Of a DNA stretch of 62,276 bases, positions 19,250 to 27,901 are shown one piece after another. Source of the stretch: Euryarchaeota archaeon UBA602 (GTDB lineage Archaea; Thermoplasmatota; Poseidoniia; Poseidoniales; Thalassarchaeaceae). The position numbers and the translations under genes were made by a program. The stretch is from assembly GCA_002498455.1 (NCBI GenBank), contig DAHO01000052.1, positions 25,527 through 87,802 of the forward strand, written 5' to 3'. The notes beneath the pieces are model-generated. The model was not told the origin of the DNA, made no database searches, and saw only the letters and a program-made list of their open reading frames with translations. Positions within the stretch are counted from its first letter, which is position 1. Each line of letters begins with the position of its first letter.

Positions 19250-21241
19250 CTAATCCCCCTTTGCGGGTTCCGGATGACGTTGAAAGAATCGTTTGGCCAT
19301 ACGTGATGTCCGTTTTGCATCGTCTGCTGTGAACGTCTGCATGGTTGGGGGCAAACAAGAACGATATTGTCCTGATAACAACCGGTTGTCCAACAGTAGA
19401 ATGAACGCCCGATCCTCGGCCTTGCGGATGGCGCGGCCAATCCCTTGCAATACACTGTTTACTGCGGGTTGTAAAACTCCGTACTTCCATCCATTCCCAC
19501 GCCCATGTTTGTTGTCAATATACTCGCGTAATGCAGTTTGTGGCACCGTTTGTGGGGCAATCGGTATCCCCACGCAAATGACTGCATCCAGAATGTTTCC
19601 TGAATAGTCGACCCCTTCTGCAAGTCGTCCACCAAAAACACCTGCAAGGATGACCTTTGTACCTCCATCTCGAGCATTGTACAGGTTGCTGATATTTTTG
19701 TCAACAACCCGTTTGGACCAATTTTTCTCTTCGACAGCCAATCTTCGACCTGGCCAATATCCATCGACGACGACCTCTTCCAGCATTCGGTAGGATTGAC
19801 AAAATATAGCGACATGACCCGGTGTTTGCTGCAATATGGCTTGAATATGGTCGCGTATTTTCCTTGTGTTCGCCTCACCTCTTGCAGTGTATTTTGAAGT
19901 CACATCCGAGGCGATCATGACTGGCCTTCGGTCGGCCATAAATGGAGAAGGGTAGGATTCCGCGACAATAGGTCGGTTAGGGGGTACTCCCAAAGTATCG
20001 GCGTACATTTCTGGTGGCGTCAGGGTTCCTGACATCAGAATCCCTCCCTGGACTGTATCCATTACCGGGTAGCTGACGATACCTGGGTCGAGTAAGTGTG
20101 TGGTTACACGATGTTCATTGGCTTGGGAATTGAAGACTACACAGAGTGCCGGTGATTGCTCATATCGTTCCAAAACAGCAAGAAAATTCGCCAGACGGTG
20201 GGCATCGAGTTCGTCATCATCACCCTCTTCGGCATCAACCTCAACCGAGAGTAGAATGCCAATGGTGGTTTGGACATCCAAATCTTCCTTGCTCAATTCC
20301 TGCCTCAACATTGATAGAACTTTACCAGCATCGATTTTTTCTTCAATGGCATCACCGATATCTCCTGATTTTGCATTCGAATCCCGTAGACTTCGCGTCC
20401 ATGTGGAAAAACGCCCTTTGTATCGCTCAAGTGCCTTTTCACAAAGCCTCGCGCGGGCAATACTTTCTGAAAAAACAGCACTCTCCCCTCGGCTTTTTTC
20501 ATGGGTCTCACAATACTCTTGCAAGTTGAATATTGCATCGCGAATCATTTTGAAGTTCAAGTTGAGATTCAAACTACGCCGAATTCTGTTCGGTAAATTG
20601 TGTGCTTCATCGACGACGATGATGCTATTTTCAAGTTCGATCCCCATCGATGGAAGAGAAGCTTTACGCACACTTTCCAGAAACACGTGATTGTAATCAC
20701 AGACCAAAATGTCTGCATCCGTTGCGGCTTGACGAGCCGCGGCCCAAGCACATATCCTGCGTTTTGAAGCAAATTCGATCGAGAAATCAACATGTTGAGG
20801 GTGACTGAGGATTTCTTGGACCAAAGCAAACCTCCTGTTGTGGCGTTCGCTATCGGGAATGCCTTGTTCACAGGAACATTTGCCAGTCGCCCGGTCTACG
20901 TATTCGCACATCGATTCTCGACCAATCATATCGACCAGTGTTACGGGCGTTTCATCTTCCGACAATCGCGCGTTGATATTTCGTACGGTCTCAACCACAA
21001 TCTTGTGCTGTGATTGGCGACCAGTCATGAAAAGGACATGTTGACCAGGATTCTGTCTTGAGACGGTTAATGCCGCGGAGAGTGATGCTGCAGTCTTTCC
21101 AATTCCCGTGGGTGCATTGGCAAACAAGAATCCACCCTTCGAAACCGCTTCCAAGCCGTCATTGATCATGTCAACTTGGCTCTCGCGGAGTGCCTCATGC
21201 GCTAGAAATCGCGCCCCGGTGACAGAATGCTCCGCAGTCAT
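19250..21241 (-). CDS. XPD/DinG-like Fe-S superfamily 2 DNA helicase
   Basis: A 663-residue 5'-3' helicase of the Rad3/XPD/DinG group acting in DNA repair or processing. Walker A is APTGIGKT (43-50), the DEAH box is at 211-214, motif VI is GIGRAIRKAEDR near the C-terminus. Four cysteines between motifs I and II (C112, C122, C124, C164) are placed as the [4Fe-4S] ligands of this family, though the CxC pair is tighter than in textbook XPD. The start ATG at 21241 precedes a plausible first helix. Whether it is the true XPD orthologue or a second DinG-type paralogue cannot be told from one copy. Confidence 0.92.
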   Translation of the reverse strand: MTAEHSVTGARFLAHEALRESQVDMINDGLEAVSKGGFLFANAPTGIGKTAASLSAALTVSRQNPGQHVLFMTGRQSQHKIVVETVRNINARLSEDETPVTLVDMIGRESMCEYVDRATGKCSCEQGIPDSERHNRRFALVQEILSHPQHVDFSIEFASKRRICAWAAARQAATDADILVCDYNHVFLESVRKASLPSMGIELENSIIVVDEAHNLPNRIRRSLNLNLNFKMIRDAIFNLQEYCETHEKSRGESAVFSESIARARLCEKALERYKGRFSTWTRSLRDSNAKSGDIGDAIEEKIDAGKVLSMLRQELSKEDLDVQTTIGILLSVEVDAEEGDDDELDAHRLANFLAVLERYEQSPALCVVFNSQANEHRVTTHLLDPGIVSYPVMDTVQGGILMSGTLTPPEMYADTLGVPPNRPIVAESYPSPFMADRRPVMIASDVTSKYTARGEANTRKIRDHIQAILQQTPGHVAIFCQSYRMLEEVVVDGYWPGRRLAVEEKNWSKRVVDKNISNLYNARDGGTKVILAGVFGGRLAEGVDYSGNILDAVICVGIPIAPQTVPQTALREYIDNKHGRGNGWKYGVLQPAVNSVLQGIGRAIRKAEDRAFILLLDNRLLSGQYRSCLPPTMQTFTADDAKRTSRMAKRFFQRHPEPAKGD

Positions 21242-21326
21242 GGAACCCGTCCTGTGGCTCGGCCCCCCTTGAAGATTACACCCTCGGAGTTCGAAACGAG
21301 GTCTCTAGTTGGCAGATTGGGGGGTT

Positions 21327-21497
21327 CCCCGCCCGAGGGCGGGGAGGGGGGTGACGAGTGTCCTATGCATTCGTCGAGGAAGGGGGTCCCCCGCCGAAGC
21401 GAGGGGGGGTGTGGTTTGAAGCTGATTTGGCTCGAAGGCGAAGTGAAGAAAACCCATTCCAATGGGAAGTTGCGGGGGGGTTTTCACGCCCCCCCGC
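21327..21497. repeat. Cluster of four GC-rich hairpins in a 315-bp intergenic gap
   Basis: The gap 21242-21556 between the helicase and the RHH regulator (both minus-strand genes) holds no convincing gene but four inverted repeats in a row. They are CCCCGCCC-GA-GGGCGGGG (21327-21344); CCCCCGC-CGAA-GCGAGGGGG (21388-21407), which on the minus strand is a C(TTCG)G-capped hairpin; CCCATT-CC-AATGGG (21453-21466); and GCGGGGGGG-8nt-CCCCCCCGC (21472-21497), a perfect 9-bp stem. G-runs also allow quadruplex formation. The composition is unlike the surrounding genes. It could be a structured leader/terminator of the regulator gene, a small RNA, or a REP/MITE-like repeat. Confidence 0.6.
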
Positions 21498-21556
21498 GGT
21501 GTGCATCCCATCATTGTACGTTGCCACGTCTCTCCGCCCCTGGTTGGTGCTTCTGC

Positions 21557-21949
21557 TTACGCAGTGTGATCCTCATGTGGTTGCGTTCGTTCACGCATCT
21601 CTGCGACACGTGCTTCAAGCAGTGTCGTGAGTGTCTCTGTATCTGCGAGTGTCTGACGCAGGTAGAGTTCCAAGCCCTGCCGGGCTGCTTCTGAATGAGA
21701 AATACCACGCAATTCGTAGAGTTGCTCAAGCTGATATCGAGTTTCAGTCCCGATGTCAAACTTGACTGTACGTACGTGCGCGTTGCTGGGTGTCGCATCA
21801 AGGAAGAACTGCACGGCTGCGCGAATGACATCGGATCGATTTCGAAAACCATCGAATCCGATTCTCTGGTCGAGTAGCATCAGGTGCTCTTCGGGAATTC
21901 TTAGGCTGGTCATCTGGCTGGCAGGCATCGGGCTCACTCCTCGGCTCAT
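21557..21949 (-). CDS. Tandem ribbon-helix-helix transcriptional regulator
   Basis: 130 residues (a start at M8, 21928, is also likely). Two CopG/Arc-type ribbon-helix-helix units can be seen in one chain: the first has the strand TSLRIPEE and helices ending RNRSDVIRAAVQFFL (about 14-50); the second has the strand TVKFDIG and helices with GISHSEAARQGLELYL (about 60-98). A helical tail ends in EDHTA. RHH proteins bind DNA as dimers through the strand, so a tandem chain could bind as a pseudo-dimer. The upstream AT-rich region with TGTATT/AATACA arms is a plausible autoregulatory operator. The target genes are unknown. Confidence 0.8.
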   Translation of the reverse strand: MSRGVSPMPASQMTSLRIPEEHLMLLDQRIGFDGFRNRSDVIRAAVQFFLDATPSNAHVRTVKFDIGTETRYQLEQLYELRGISHSEAARQGLELYLRQTLADTETLTTLLEARVAEMRERTQPHEDHTA

Positions 21950-21970
21950 CTGTTCGTCAGACTAACCAGC

Positions 21971-22110
21971 ATATGAATGTATTGCATAATGAAATACAAA
22001 CGTATTACAAATTAGATGTTGGCGTGTATGCAATAAACACAACTCAGTCTACGCTTTAGGCGAATTTTTTCGCGATATTGTATCCTAGAATGTGATTTTT
22101 TGTATCACAC
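21971..22110. promoter_or_regulatory. AT-rich divergent promoter region with inverted repeats
   Basis: Between the RHH regulator (minus) and the TerB-like gene (plus). It contains TGTATT-9nt-AATACA followed by another CGTATTAC, then TGTATGCAATA, and further on GTGAT-7nt-ATCAC. Repeated TGTAT/ATACA half-sites beside an RHH gene fit an operator array, by analogy with RHH autoregulation; this is inference. Confidence 0.4.
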
Positions 22111-22158
22111 GCCGTAGTACACAAATCGTAGCCCTAGATTAACGAAATCTCATGCTGA

Positions 22159-22650
22159 ATGGATTTGGCTTATACACACGAACCCTGTCCAACAGTCATG
22201 GCGCTCCCCGAAAGCCGTGGTCTCCACCTTTACCTGCGCACCCTCGAGGCTGCAGTCGAAGACGATATCGTGACTGATGATGAAATGTCGATCCTTTCCG
22301 TTATCGCTCGAGCTTTTGCCTTGCCAGGCGATATTATGGGTGAAGCATGGGAAGTTCTCAGGGATGAAGTTGAGACACCCATTAACGCATCCAATGTAAG
22401 TGAATACGAGATGCGACAGATGGGCGACGCGACGACTTACCAAACCGCATTGATTGCTGCATTGGTTGATGAGGTGATCACAGAAGATGAATGGAGCATG
22501 CTCGAAGTCATGCGGAGGGTCATGGGCATTCAACCGGATGAACATGCCTTGATTGAAGAAGCCGTACGAGCAATGGCACACAATGTAGAGGACGGAGAAT
22601 CCTTTGTCAACCGCCTCAACCGATATGTCACCTTGCATCCATATCACTAA
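22159..22650 (+). CDS. TerB-like helical protein with internal duplication
   Basis: 163 residues (ATG at 22198, MALPESRG, is an equally good start and would give 150). Two similar acidic helical halves: LRTLEAAVEDDIVTDDEMSIL (about 27-47) and QTALIAALVDEVITEDEWSML (about 94-114), each followed by a short hydrophobic stretch and a second helix. The xDxxITxDE pattern resembles TerB-type domains, but the assignment is by eye. No signal peptide or membrane helix. It is divergent from the tandem RHH regulator, so may be its target. Confidence 0.65.
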   Translation: MDLAYTHEPCPTVMALPESRGLHLYLRTLEAAVEDDIVTDDEMSILSVIARAFALPGDIMGEAWEVLRDEVETPINASNVSEYEMRQMGDATTYQTALIAALVDEVITEDEWSMLEVMRRVMGIQPDEHALIEEAVRAMAHNVEDGESFVNRLNRYVTLHPYH

Positions 22651-22651
22651 C

Positions 22652-22670
22652 CGCATCCCTATAGGATGCG
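22652..22670 (+). terminator. Hairpin after TerB-like gene
   Basis: Perfect inverted repeat CGCATCC-CTATA-GGATGCG immediately after the stop codon (7-bp stem, 5-nt loop), without a following T-run. It lies between this gene and the next surface-protein gene. Confidence 0.45.
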
Positions 22671-22708
22671 TCGTAACACTCTTGACGTGCAAGTGACGTC
22701 ATAGGCAC

Positions 22709-25700
22709 ATGCGAAGCCAGTCTGTTGCCTTGATTCTAGTCGGTTTGATGCTTTTTGCACCGGCACTTGGATTCACCGAAAAAACACAACTCGAGGCTGA
22801 ATTTGAACCACAAAATGCAGCACGCTCTACAGCTAATGCCCTGCTTTGGGGCGCCCATGCTTCAGGTTCCGGTAGTACCGATTCAGTGATGTCAATTGAG
22901 ATGGATGCCCAGGGGCGCACTTACGTTTGCGGCTATTTCTACAATACTGCGGTTTTTGGAAACACCACACTGTCATCTTCCGGTAGTTATGACGTCTTTG
23001 TGGGTCGATTGAGCAATGGTGCATGGGATTGGGTTCAACGTGCAGGAGGGAGTTCTAGCGATCAGTGCAGAGATATTGCCGTAGACGATGGCGGGAATGT
23101 AACCATCACCGGTTACTACTATTCATCGAACTCAGCAGCTTTCGGCTCTACAACTCTCTCAGGCCAAGGTAGCAACGACATTTTCGTGGCCCGGTTGGAC
23201 AGTGGTGGGAATTGGATTTGGGCGAAATCAGCAGGCGGCAGCAGTTCCGACTACGGCAATGGTGTGGCTGTGGACAATGCAGGAAACGCATACTTGACCG
23301 GCGAATATTACAACACGGGGTATTTCGGTTCTATCACATTGAATTCATACAGCTATCAAGAGGCCTTTTTGGCGAAGCTCGATAATGCTGGCAACTTTGT
23401 TTGGGCCAAGCGATTCTACGGTTCATACTATCAAAGAGGGAAGGACGTTGATGTCAATGACAATGGCGAAATCGCAATAACGGGTGAATTCAGTTATCGT
23501 ATCAACTTCGGTGAAGCCGGTGGACCTGAACTGTCTCCGAGTTACCAATCAAGCAGTTACTACCGTGTCTTTGTGGCCAAGTTCACCAATGCTGGTCAAG
23601 TCTCGTGGGCGAAAATGGCGGGATATTTCCAATCCTCATACAGTTCCCACGGGGAAGGTGTAGGCATTGACAACAATGGTGAAGTGGCCGTCAGTGGTCG
23701 CTTCTACTATCTGATGGATTTTGATACCAACAACAACAACCGGATGTACGCCTACCAACAATCCAGTAATTGGGACTGTTTTGTCGCCAAATGGAATGCA
23801 AATGGTGTTCACCAGTGGGCGCAAAATGCAGGCGGTTCTAGCACAGATTACTGCTACGATCTTGATATGGACAAAATCTCGGGTAATATTACAGTCTCCG
23901 GGATGTATTACAACACAGCATGGTTCGGGAACTCTCAACTCTCATCTTCCGGTTCAAATGATGCATTCATGGCCCATGTTCCATCTTCAGGTGGTTGGGA
24001 TTGGATGAAGAAATTCGGTGGTTCCAGTTCAGAATATGGATATTCTGTAGCAATGCGAAATGGCATGTATGCCTTCGGAGGATATTTCCACAACACTGCA
24101 ACCGATGGTTCTGGGCAAATATCCTACAGCGCAGCTGCGGGTGCAGATGGATTCATCCTAATGTATGGGGCTGATCAAGATGGAGATGGAATCGGTGATC
24201 AAGTCGATGATTTCCCATGGGAACCTTCGCAATGGCGGGATACCGATGGTGATGGATTTGGAGACAATATTGATGGTTGGCAAGGGGATGCTTGTCCGCT
24301 CACCTATGGTAATTCAACCGTTGATCGATACGGTTGCCCCGATACCGATGGTGATGGTTGGTCAGATGCTGGTGACGATTTGCCCAATGAAATCACGCAG
24401 TGGGTTGACGGTGATGGTGATGGGTTTGGTGAAAACCCCGTTGGAGTGACTCCCGATGCATGCCCCAATGAATGGGGCGATTCCTGGCGCGATCGACTTG
24501 GTTGCCGAGATTTGGATTCAGATGGACAATCCGATTTGAATGATTATTTCATGAACAATCCCACTCAGTGGTCGGATTCCGATGGCGATGGCCTTGGCGA
24601 CAATTGGGCAGATGGAGATTGGAATGATACACGTGCAGAGCATTGGCCGGGGATGTGGTTCGAAAATGCCACTCTATCCGATCCTTCTCCTTTGGATTAT
24701 GATGGTGACGGATTTGAGGACCTGAGTGCCGGTGGCCCATGGGGCCCATATGATGACTGTGTGTACGAACATGGGACTTCAGTACGGGATCGGATTGGAT
24801 GTCTCGACAGTGATGGTGATGGTTGGTCTGATCAAGGCGATGAAGTCGACGATAATCCGACTCAATGGGAAGATGCTGATGGCGACGGATTTGGCGATAA
24901 TCCCTCGGGGACCGAGTGGGACGCGTGTTCTGATCGCCCAGGAAACTCGACCCATGATCGCTTTGGGTGCCCTGACAATGATGGAGATGGTTGGTCCAAT
25001 GACAACGATGAATGTCCCTCATTGCCGAGTTCACTAGACAATGGTTGCCCAGATTCCGATGGCGACGGTTGGGTAGATGGTGGCAACGATGGTGAAGTTG
25101 ATGACTGCCCGAATCAGTGGGGTGTATCAACTGTGGATCGGAACGGATGCCCTGATGCAGACGGCGACGGTTGGTCCGATGACAACGATCCATTCTACTT
25201 GGATCCAACACAATGGTCCGATGAAGATGGGGATGGGTACGGTGATGAACCCGGCGGATTCCAAGCCGATGATTGCTTGAACTGGGCTGGAACCTCAAAT
25301 CAAGATGGTGTATTTGGATGTGCAGACGGAGACGGTGATGGTTGGGCTGACCAAATCGATGGTTGGGATACCAATCCTGCACTTTGGTCAGATTCTGATT
25401 TAGATGGTTATGCGGACCAGCGTGGCGACCCTCTCGAATCGGATGATTGTCCAAACGAATATGGGAAGAGCACCATCTTCTATCTAGGCTGTCCTGACAT
25501 GGACAACGATGGCTGGCCTGATATGAAGGACGGAGATACCGATGGTGATGGGTACATGGATACCACAGAACTCACTGCAAATCCTCCTTCAGATCCACTT
25601 GATCCTTTGTCGACGCCATCGGATGCAGATGGAAACTTTGTCGCTGACCATGAAGAACCGATTGAGAAATCAACCATCGAAGATCCAGTCATTCAGGGCG

Positions 25701-26149
25701 TTGTCGCTGTGTTGGCAACGGGTCTTCTAATCACACTCATCATGGCGTGGACATTGTATTCCTCCGGCCGAGGAAAGCAGCGAGAGTATGAATCGATGCT
25801 ATTGATGGTTGAGGAAGCCGAAGGCTATGCTGGACTCTCTGCCGCGGAGCAAGAATTGGACAAGATGCTTGAAGCGAATCTGTTGGGTGCTGGACAGGGT
25901 TTGCTCCTCAAAGATCGCCTCGAATCCAAGCGATTCGCTCTAGAGGATGATTTGGCAGGAGCAGATTCTCACCCGTCAGGAATCAGCCAATCCGCAGATA
26001 CTGACTTGGAGATGATTGCCGAGCATGGAAAAGTCGCTACATGGGGTAGCGATCAATCGCAATGGACTCCAGAACAGCAAGCATGGTATGAACAAGCAAA
26101 GCAGTGGGGCGGGTACTATGATGAAAACGGCAACTGGGTCCCAATTTAA
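22709..26149 (+). CDS. Surface protein: SBBP-like beta-propeller repeats, Asp repeats, membrane anchor
   Basis: 1146 residues. A signal peptide (residues 1-22, ending ALGF) precedes about eight propeller-like repeats (about 45-485), each with the pattern GNAYLTGEYYNT... AFLAKLDNAGNFVWAK, as in SBBP/NHL-type repeats. Thrombospondin-3-like DSDGDGWSD repeats follow (about 487-985), each with a CP/GCPD element. One transmembrane helix lies at about 994-1016 and a cytoplasmic coiled tail ends WTPEQQAWYEQAKQWGG...WVPI. This aromatic tail is, from memory, common on surface proteins of Marine Group II archaea. Calcium binding by the Asp repeats is likely; the ligand of the propeller is unknown. Confidence 0.85.
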   Translation: MRSQSVALILVGLMLFAPALGFTEKTQLEAEFEPQNAARSTANALLWGAHASGSGSTDSVMSIEMDAQGRTYVCGYFYNTAVFGNTTLSSSGSYDVFVGRLSNGAWDWVQRAGGSSSDQCRDIAVDDGGNVTITGYYYSSNSAAFGSTTLSGQGSNDIFVARLDSGGNWIWAKSAGGSSSDYGNGVAVDNAGNAYLTGEYYNTGYFGSITLNSYSYQEAFLAKLDNAGNFVWAKRFYGSYYQRGKDVDVNDNGEIAITGEFSYRINFGEAGGPELSPSYQSSSYYRVFVAKFTNAGQVSWAKMAGYFQSSYSSHGEGVGIDNNGEVAVSGRFYYLMDFDTNNNNRMYAYQQSSNWDCFVAKWNANGVHQWAQNAGGSSTDYCYDLDMDKISGNITVSGMYYNTAWFGNSQLSSSGSNDAFMAHVPSSGGWDWMKKFGGSSSEYGYSVAMRNGMYAFGGYFHNTATDGSGQISYSAAAGADGFILMYGADQDGDGIGDQVDDFPWEPSQWRDTDGDGFGDNIDGWQGDACPLTYGNSTVDRYGCPDTDGDGWSDAGDDLPNEITQWVDGDGDGFGENPVGVTPDACPNEWGDSWRDRLGCRDLDSDGQSDLNDYFMNNPTQWSDSDGDGLGDNWADGDWNDTRAEHWPGMWFENATLSDPSPLDYDGDGFEDLSAGGPWGPYDDCVYEHGTSVRDRIGCLDSDGDGWSDQGDEVDDNPTQWEDADGDGFGDNPSGTEWDACSDRPGNSTHDRFGCPDNDGDGWSNDNDECPSLPSSLDNGCPDSDGDGWVDGGNDGEVDDCPNQWGVSTVDRNGCPDADGDGWSDDNDPFYLDPTQWSDEDGDGYGDEPGGFQADDCLNWAGTSNQDGVFGCADGDGDGWADQIDGWDTNPALWSDSDLDGYADQRGDPLESDDCPNEYGKSTIFYLGCPDMDNDGWPDMKDGDTDGDGYMDTTELTANPPSDPLDPLSTPSDADGNFVADHEEPIEKSTIEDPVIQGVVAVLATGLLITLIMAWTLYSSGRGKQREYESMLLMVEEAEGYAGLSAAEQELDKMLEANLLGAGQGLLLKDRLESKRFALEDDLAGADSHPSGISQSADTDLEMIAEHGKVATWGSDQSQWTPEQQAWYEQAKQWGGYYDENGNWVPI

Positions 26150-26280
26150 TAGAGTTGGAACATTTCAGAAAAGCACAACTCATCCAATACCCAAGCGAAA
26201 AACCTCCTTCGATAGGCTACCGATTCGAATCCCATTGGTCCTTCGGTAATTGGTTCGGCGTATTTCGTGGTTTTCTTAAA

Positions 26281-27789
26281 TCAGTTCCCAAGTTCTGAAA
26301 GAATGAGATCAACCGTCGCTTTTGCTGAATTGAGAACGCCGGGTAATCCAGCACCGGGATGCGTTCCTGCGCCGACAATGTAGAGTCCATCAATTCCTGA
26401 ATCCTTGTTCGATGGGCGGAAATAAGCACTCTGTGTGAGTTTTGGAGCGACTGAAAATGCTGATCCTTTGAACGCTGCAAGTTCGCTTTCGAATGTTTTT
26501 GGTGTGATATGTCTTCGTGTAACAATGTGCTTACTTAGTTCTGGCATCTCGACTTCAAGGGCTTCAATAATGCGGTCTCCATAATCATCTGCGATGGAAT
26601 CCCAATCAACATCAGCACGTCCAAGGTGTGGGACAGGAGCAAGGACATAGGCTGCACTGCAACCTTCTGGAGCAAGACTCTTGTCGGTAACCGTAGGTAC
26701 GTGAAGATACAAGCTGAAGTCATCAGGAAGTTTGCTTCCTTTGAAGATGTCATCCAGCAGACCCTTGTATCGAGGTCCGAACAAGATTGTGTGATGTGCA
26801 ACATCGTTGTATTCGATGTCCGTTCCAAAGTAAAGAACGAATAAGGACATCGACCAATCCATCTTCTCGAGTTTCTTTGCTCGTTTTTGAGCGACATTTG
26901 AGTTGGAATAGAGCTTCTTGTACGTGTGGTGAACATCTGCATTCGAAATCACCATGTCGAAGTCCTGTTCGACGTCGTTTCCATCGGTAATCCGATGGAT
27001 AGTTGCCTTACCGTTCTTGATGACATCAACGGATTTGACTGGAGTTGAGAGTCGAATTTCGCCACCAAGTTCCTCGAACAGTTTCACCAGTGTTCGAACC
27101 AAAGCGTGTGTCCCTCCTTCGGGGAAGAACACTCCCCATTCACGTTCAAGATAGTGAATTAGCGTGTATATGGATGAGGTTTGGAACGGATTGCCGCCAA
27201 CGAGAAGGGAGTGGAAACTGAGTGCTTGTCGCAAATGATCGTCTTTGACGTACTTTGCAATGGTCTTGTAAACGGAACGGTCTGCTCTCAGTTTGATCAA
27301 AGAAGGAGAAACAGACATCATGTCTGAGAACTTGAGGAACGGTCGGTCTGCGAGTTCAGTGTAGCCCTTATCGAACACTTTCTTCGCATACTCAAAAAAC
27401 TCCTGGTAGCCTTCAGCATCAGATGGACTTCGTTCAGCAATCTGTTTGACCATCGTTGCTTCATCTCGGACATAATCGAATCGATCACCATCCGCCCAGA
27501 TCAACCGATACATGGGCTGGACTTCCATGAGTTTGATGTAATCGTCCAATGAACGGTTGGTTAGTTCGAACAAATCTGTGAGAACATGCGGTGCAGTGAT
27601 GACTGTTGGTCCTGCATCAAAAGTAAATCCCTCATCGCGGTAGACATAGGCCCGGCCACCGGGGAGGTCCCGTGCTTCATAGAGGACGGTCTTGATCCCA
27701 GCACTTTGCAATCGAATCGCTGCACCGAGGCCACCAAATCCGCTCCCTATGACCGCTGCTTCCTTTGACGATTGTCCTGAGGCAGACAT
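26281..27789 (-). CDS. crtI: Phytoene desaturase
   Basis: FAD-dependent desaturase of 502 residues converting phytoene to lycopene at the membrane. The N-terminus has the dinucleotide motif GSGFGGLGAAIRL followed by YEARDLPGGRAYVY and the CrtI-specific FDAGPTVITAP. The C-terminal signature GLYIVGAGTHPGAGLPGVL is also typical. It is divergent from crtB across a gap of about 110 bp, so both halves of the carotenoid cluster share one control region. Confidence 0.96.
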   Translation of the reverse strand: MSASGQSSKEAAVIGSGFGGLGAAIRLQSAGIKTVLYEARDLPGGRAYVYRDEGFTFDAGPTVITAPHVLTDLFELTNRSLDDYIKLMEVQPMYRLIWADGDRFDYVRDEATMVKQIAERSPSDAEGYQEFFEYAKKVFDKGYTELADRPFLKFSDMMSVSPSLIKLRADRSVYKTIAKYVKDDHLRQALSFHSLLVGGNPFQTSSIYTLIHYLEREWGVFFPEGGTHALVRTLVKLFEELGGEIRLSTPVKSVDVIKNGKATIHRITDGNDVEQDFDMVISNADVHHTYKKLYSNSNVAQKRAKKLEKMDWSMSLFVLYFGTDIEYNDVAHHTILFGPRYKGLLDDIFKGSKLPDDFSLYLHVPTVTDKSLAPEGCSAAYVLAPVPHLGRADVDWDSIADDYGDRIIEALEVEMPELSKHIVTRRHITPKTFESELAAFKGSAFSVAPKLTQSAYFRPSNKDSGIDGLYIVGAGTHPGAGLPGVLNSAKATVDLILSELGN

Positions 27790-27862
27790 AAGTTTAGGTC
27801 AATGTCATTACTTGATAATGTTCGCTTTTGGCTTGGTAAATAACGCTTGTAAAAACAACGAG

Positions 27863-27868
27863 TTATAA
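27863..27868 (+). promoter_or_regulatory. Candidate TATA element for crtB operon
   Basis: TTATAA lies 34 bp before the crtB ATG at 27902, in the AT-rich divergent gap between crtI and crtB. Archaeal TATA boxes sit about 25 bp before transcription starts, so a start near 27890 with a very short leader is predicted. Confidence 0.35.
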
Positions 27869-27901
27869 CCGTTCGAGAATCATTTCGTATGGGTGGTAGC
27901 C

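Noticed and set aside
21227..21694. 155-residue plus-strand and matching minus-strand frames across the GC island
   Set aside because: Composed of Gly/Pro-rich low-complexity translations of hairpin stems; no family resemblance and they run into the RHH gene.
24549..25454. 301-residue open frame on the minus strand, rich in His, Arg and Asn
   Set aside because: It is the antisense of the Asp-repeat coding region; GAT/GGT codons read backwards give His/Thr/Arg-rich frames.
24180..25600. Dense direct repeats of GATGGTGATGG-like units, suggestive of a CRISPR or satellite
   Set aside because: The repeats are the codons of thrombospondin-3-like DGDG units inside an intact reading frame; spacing is irregular and there are no unique spacers.
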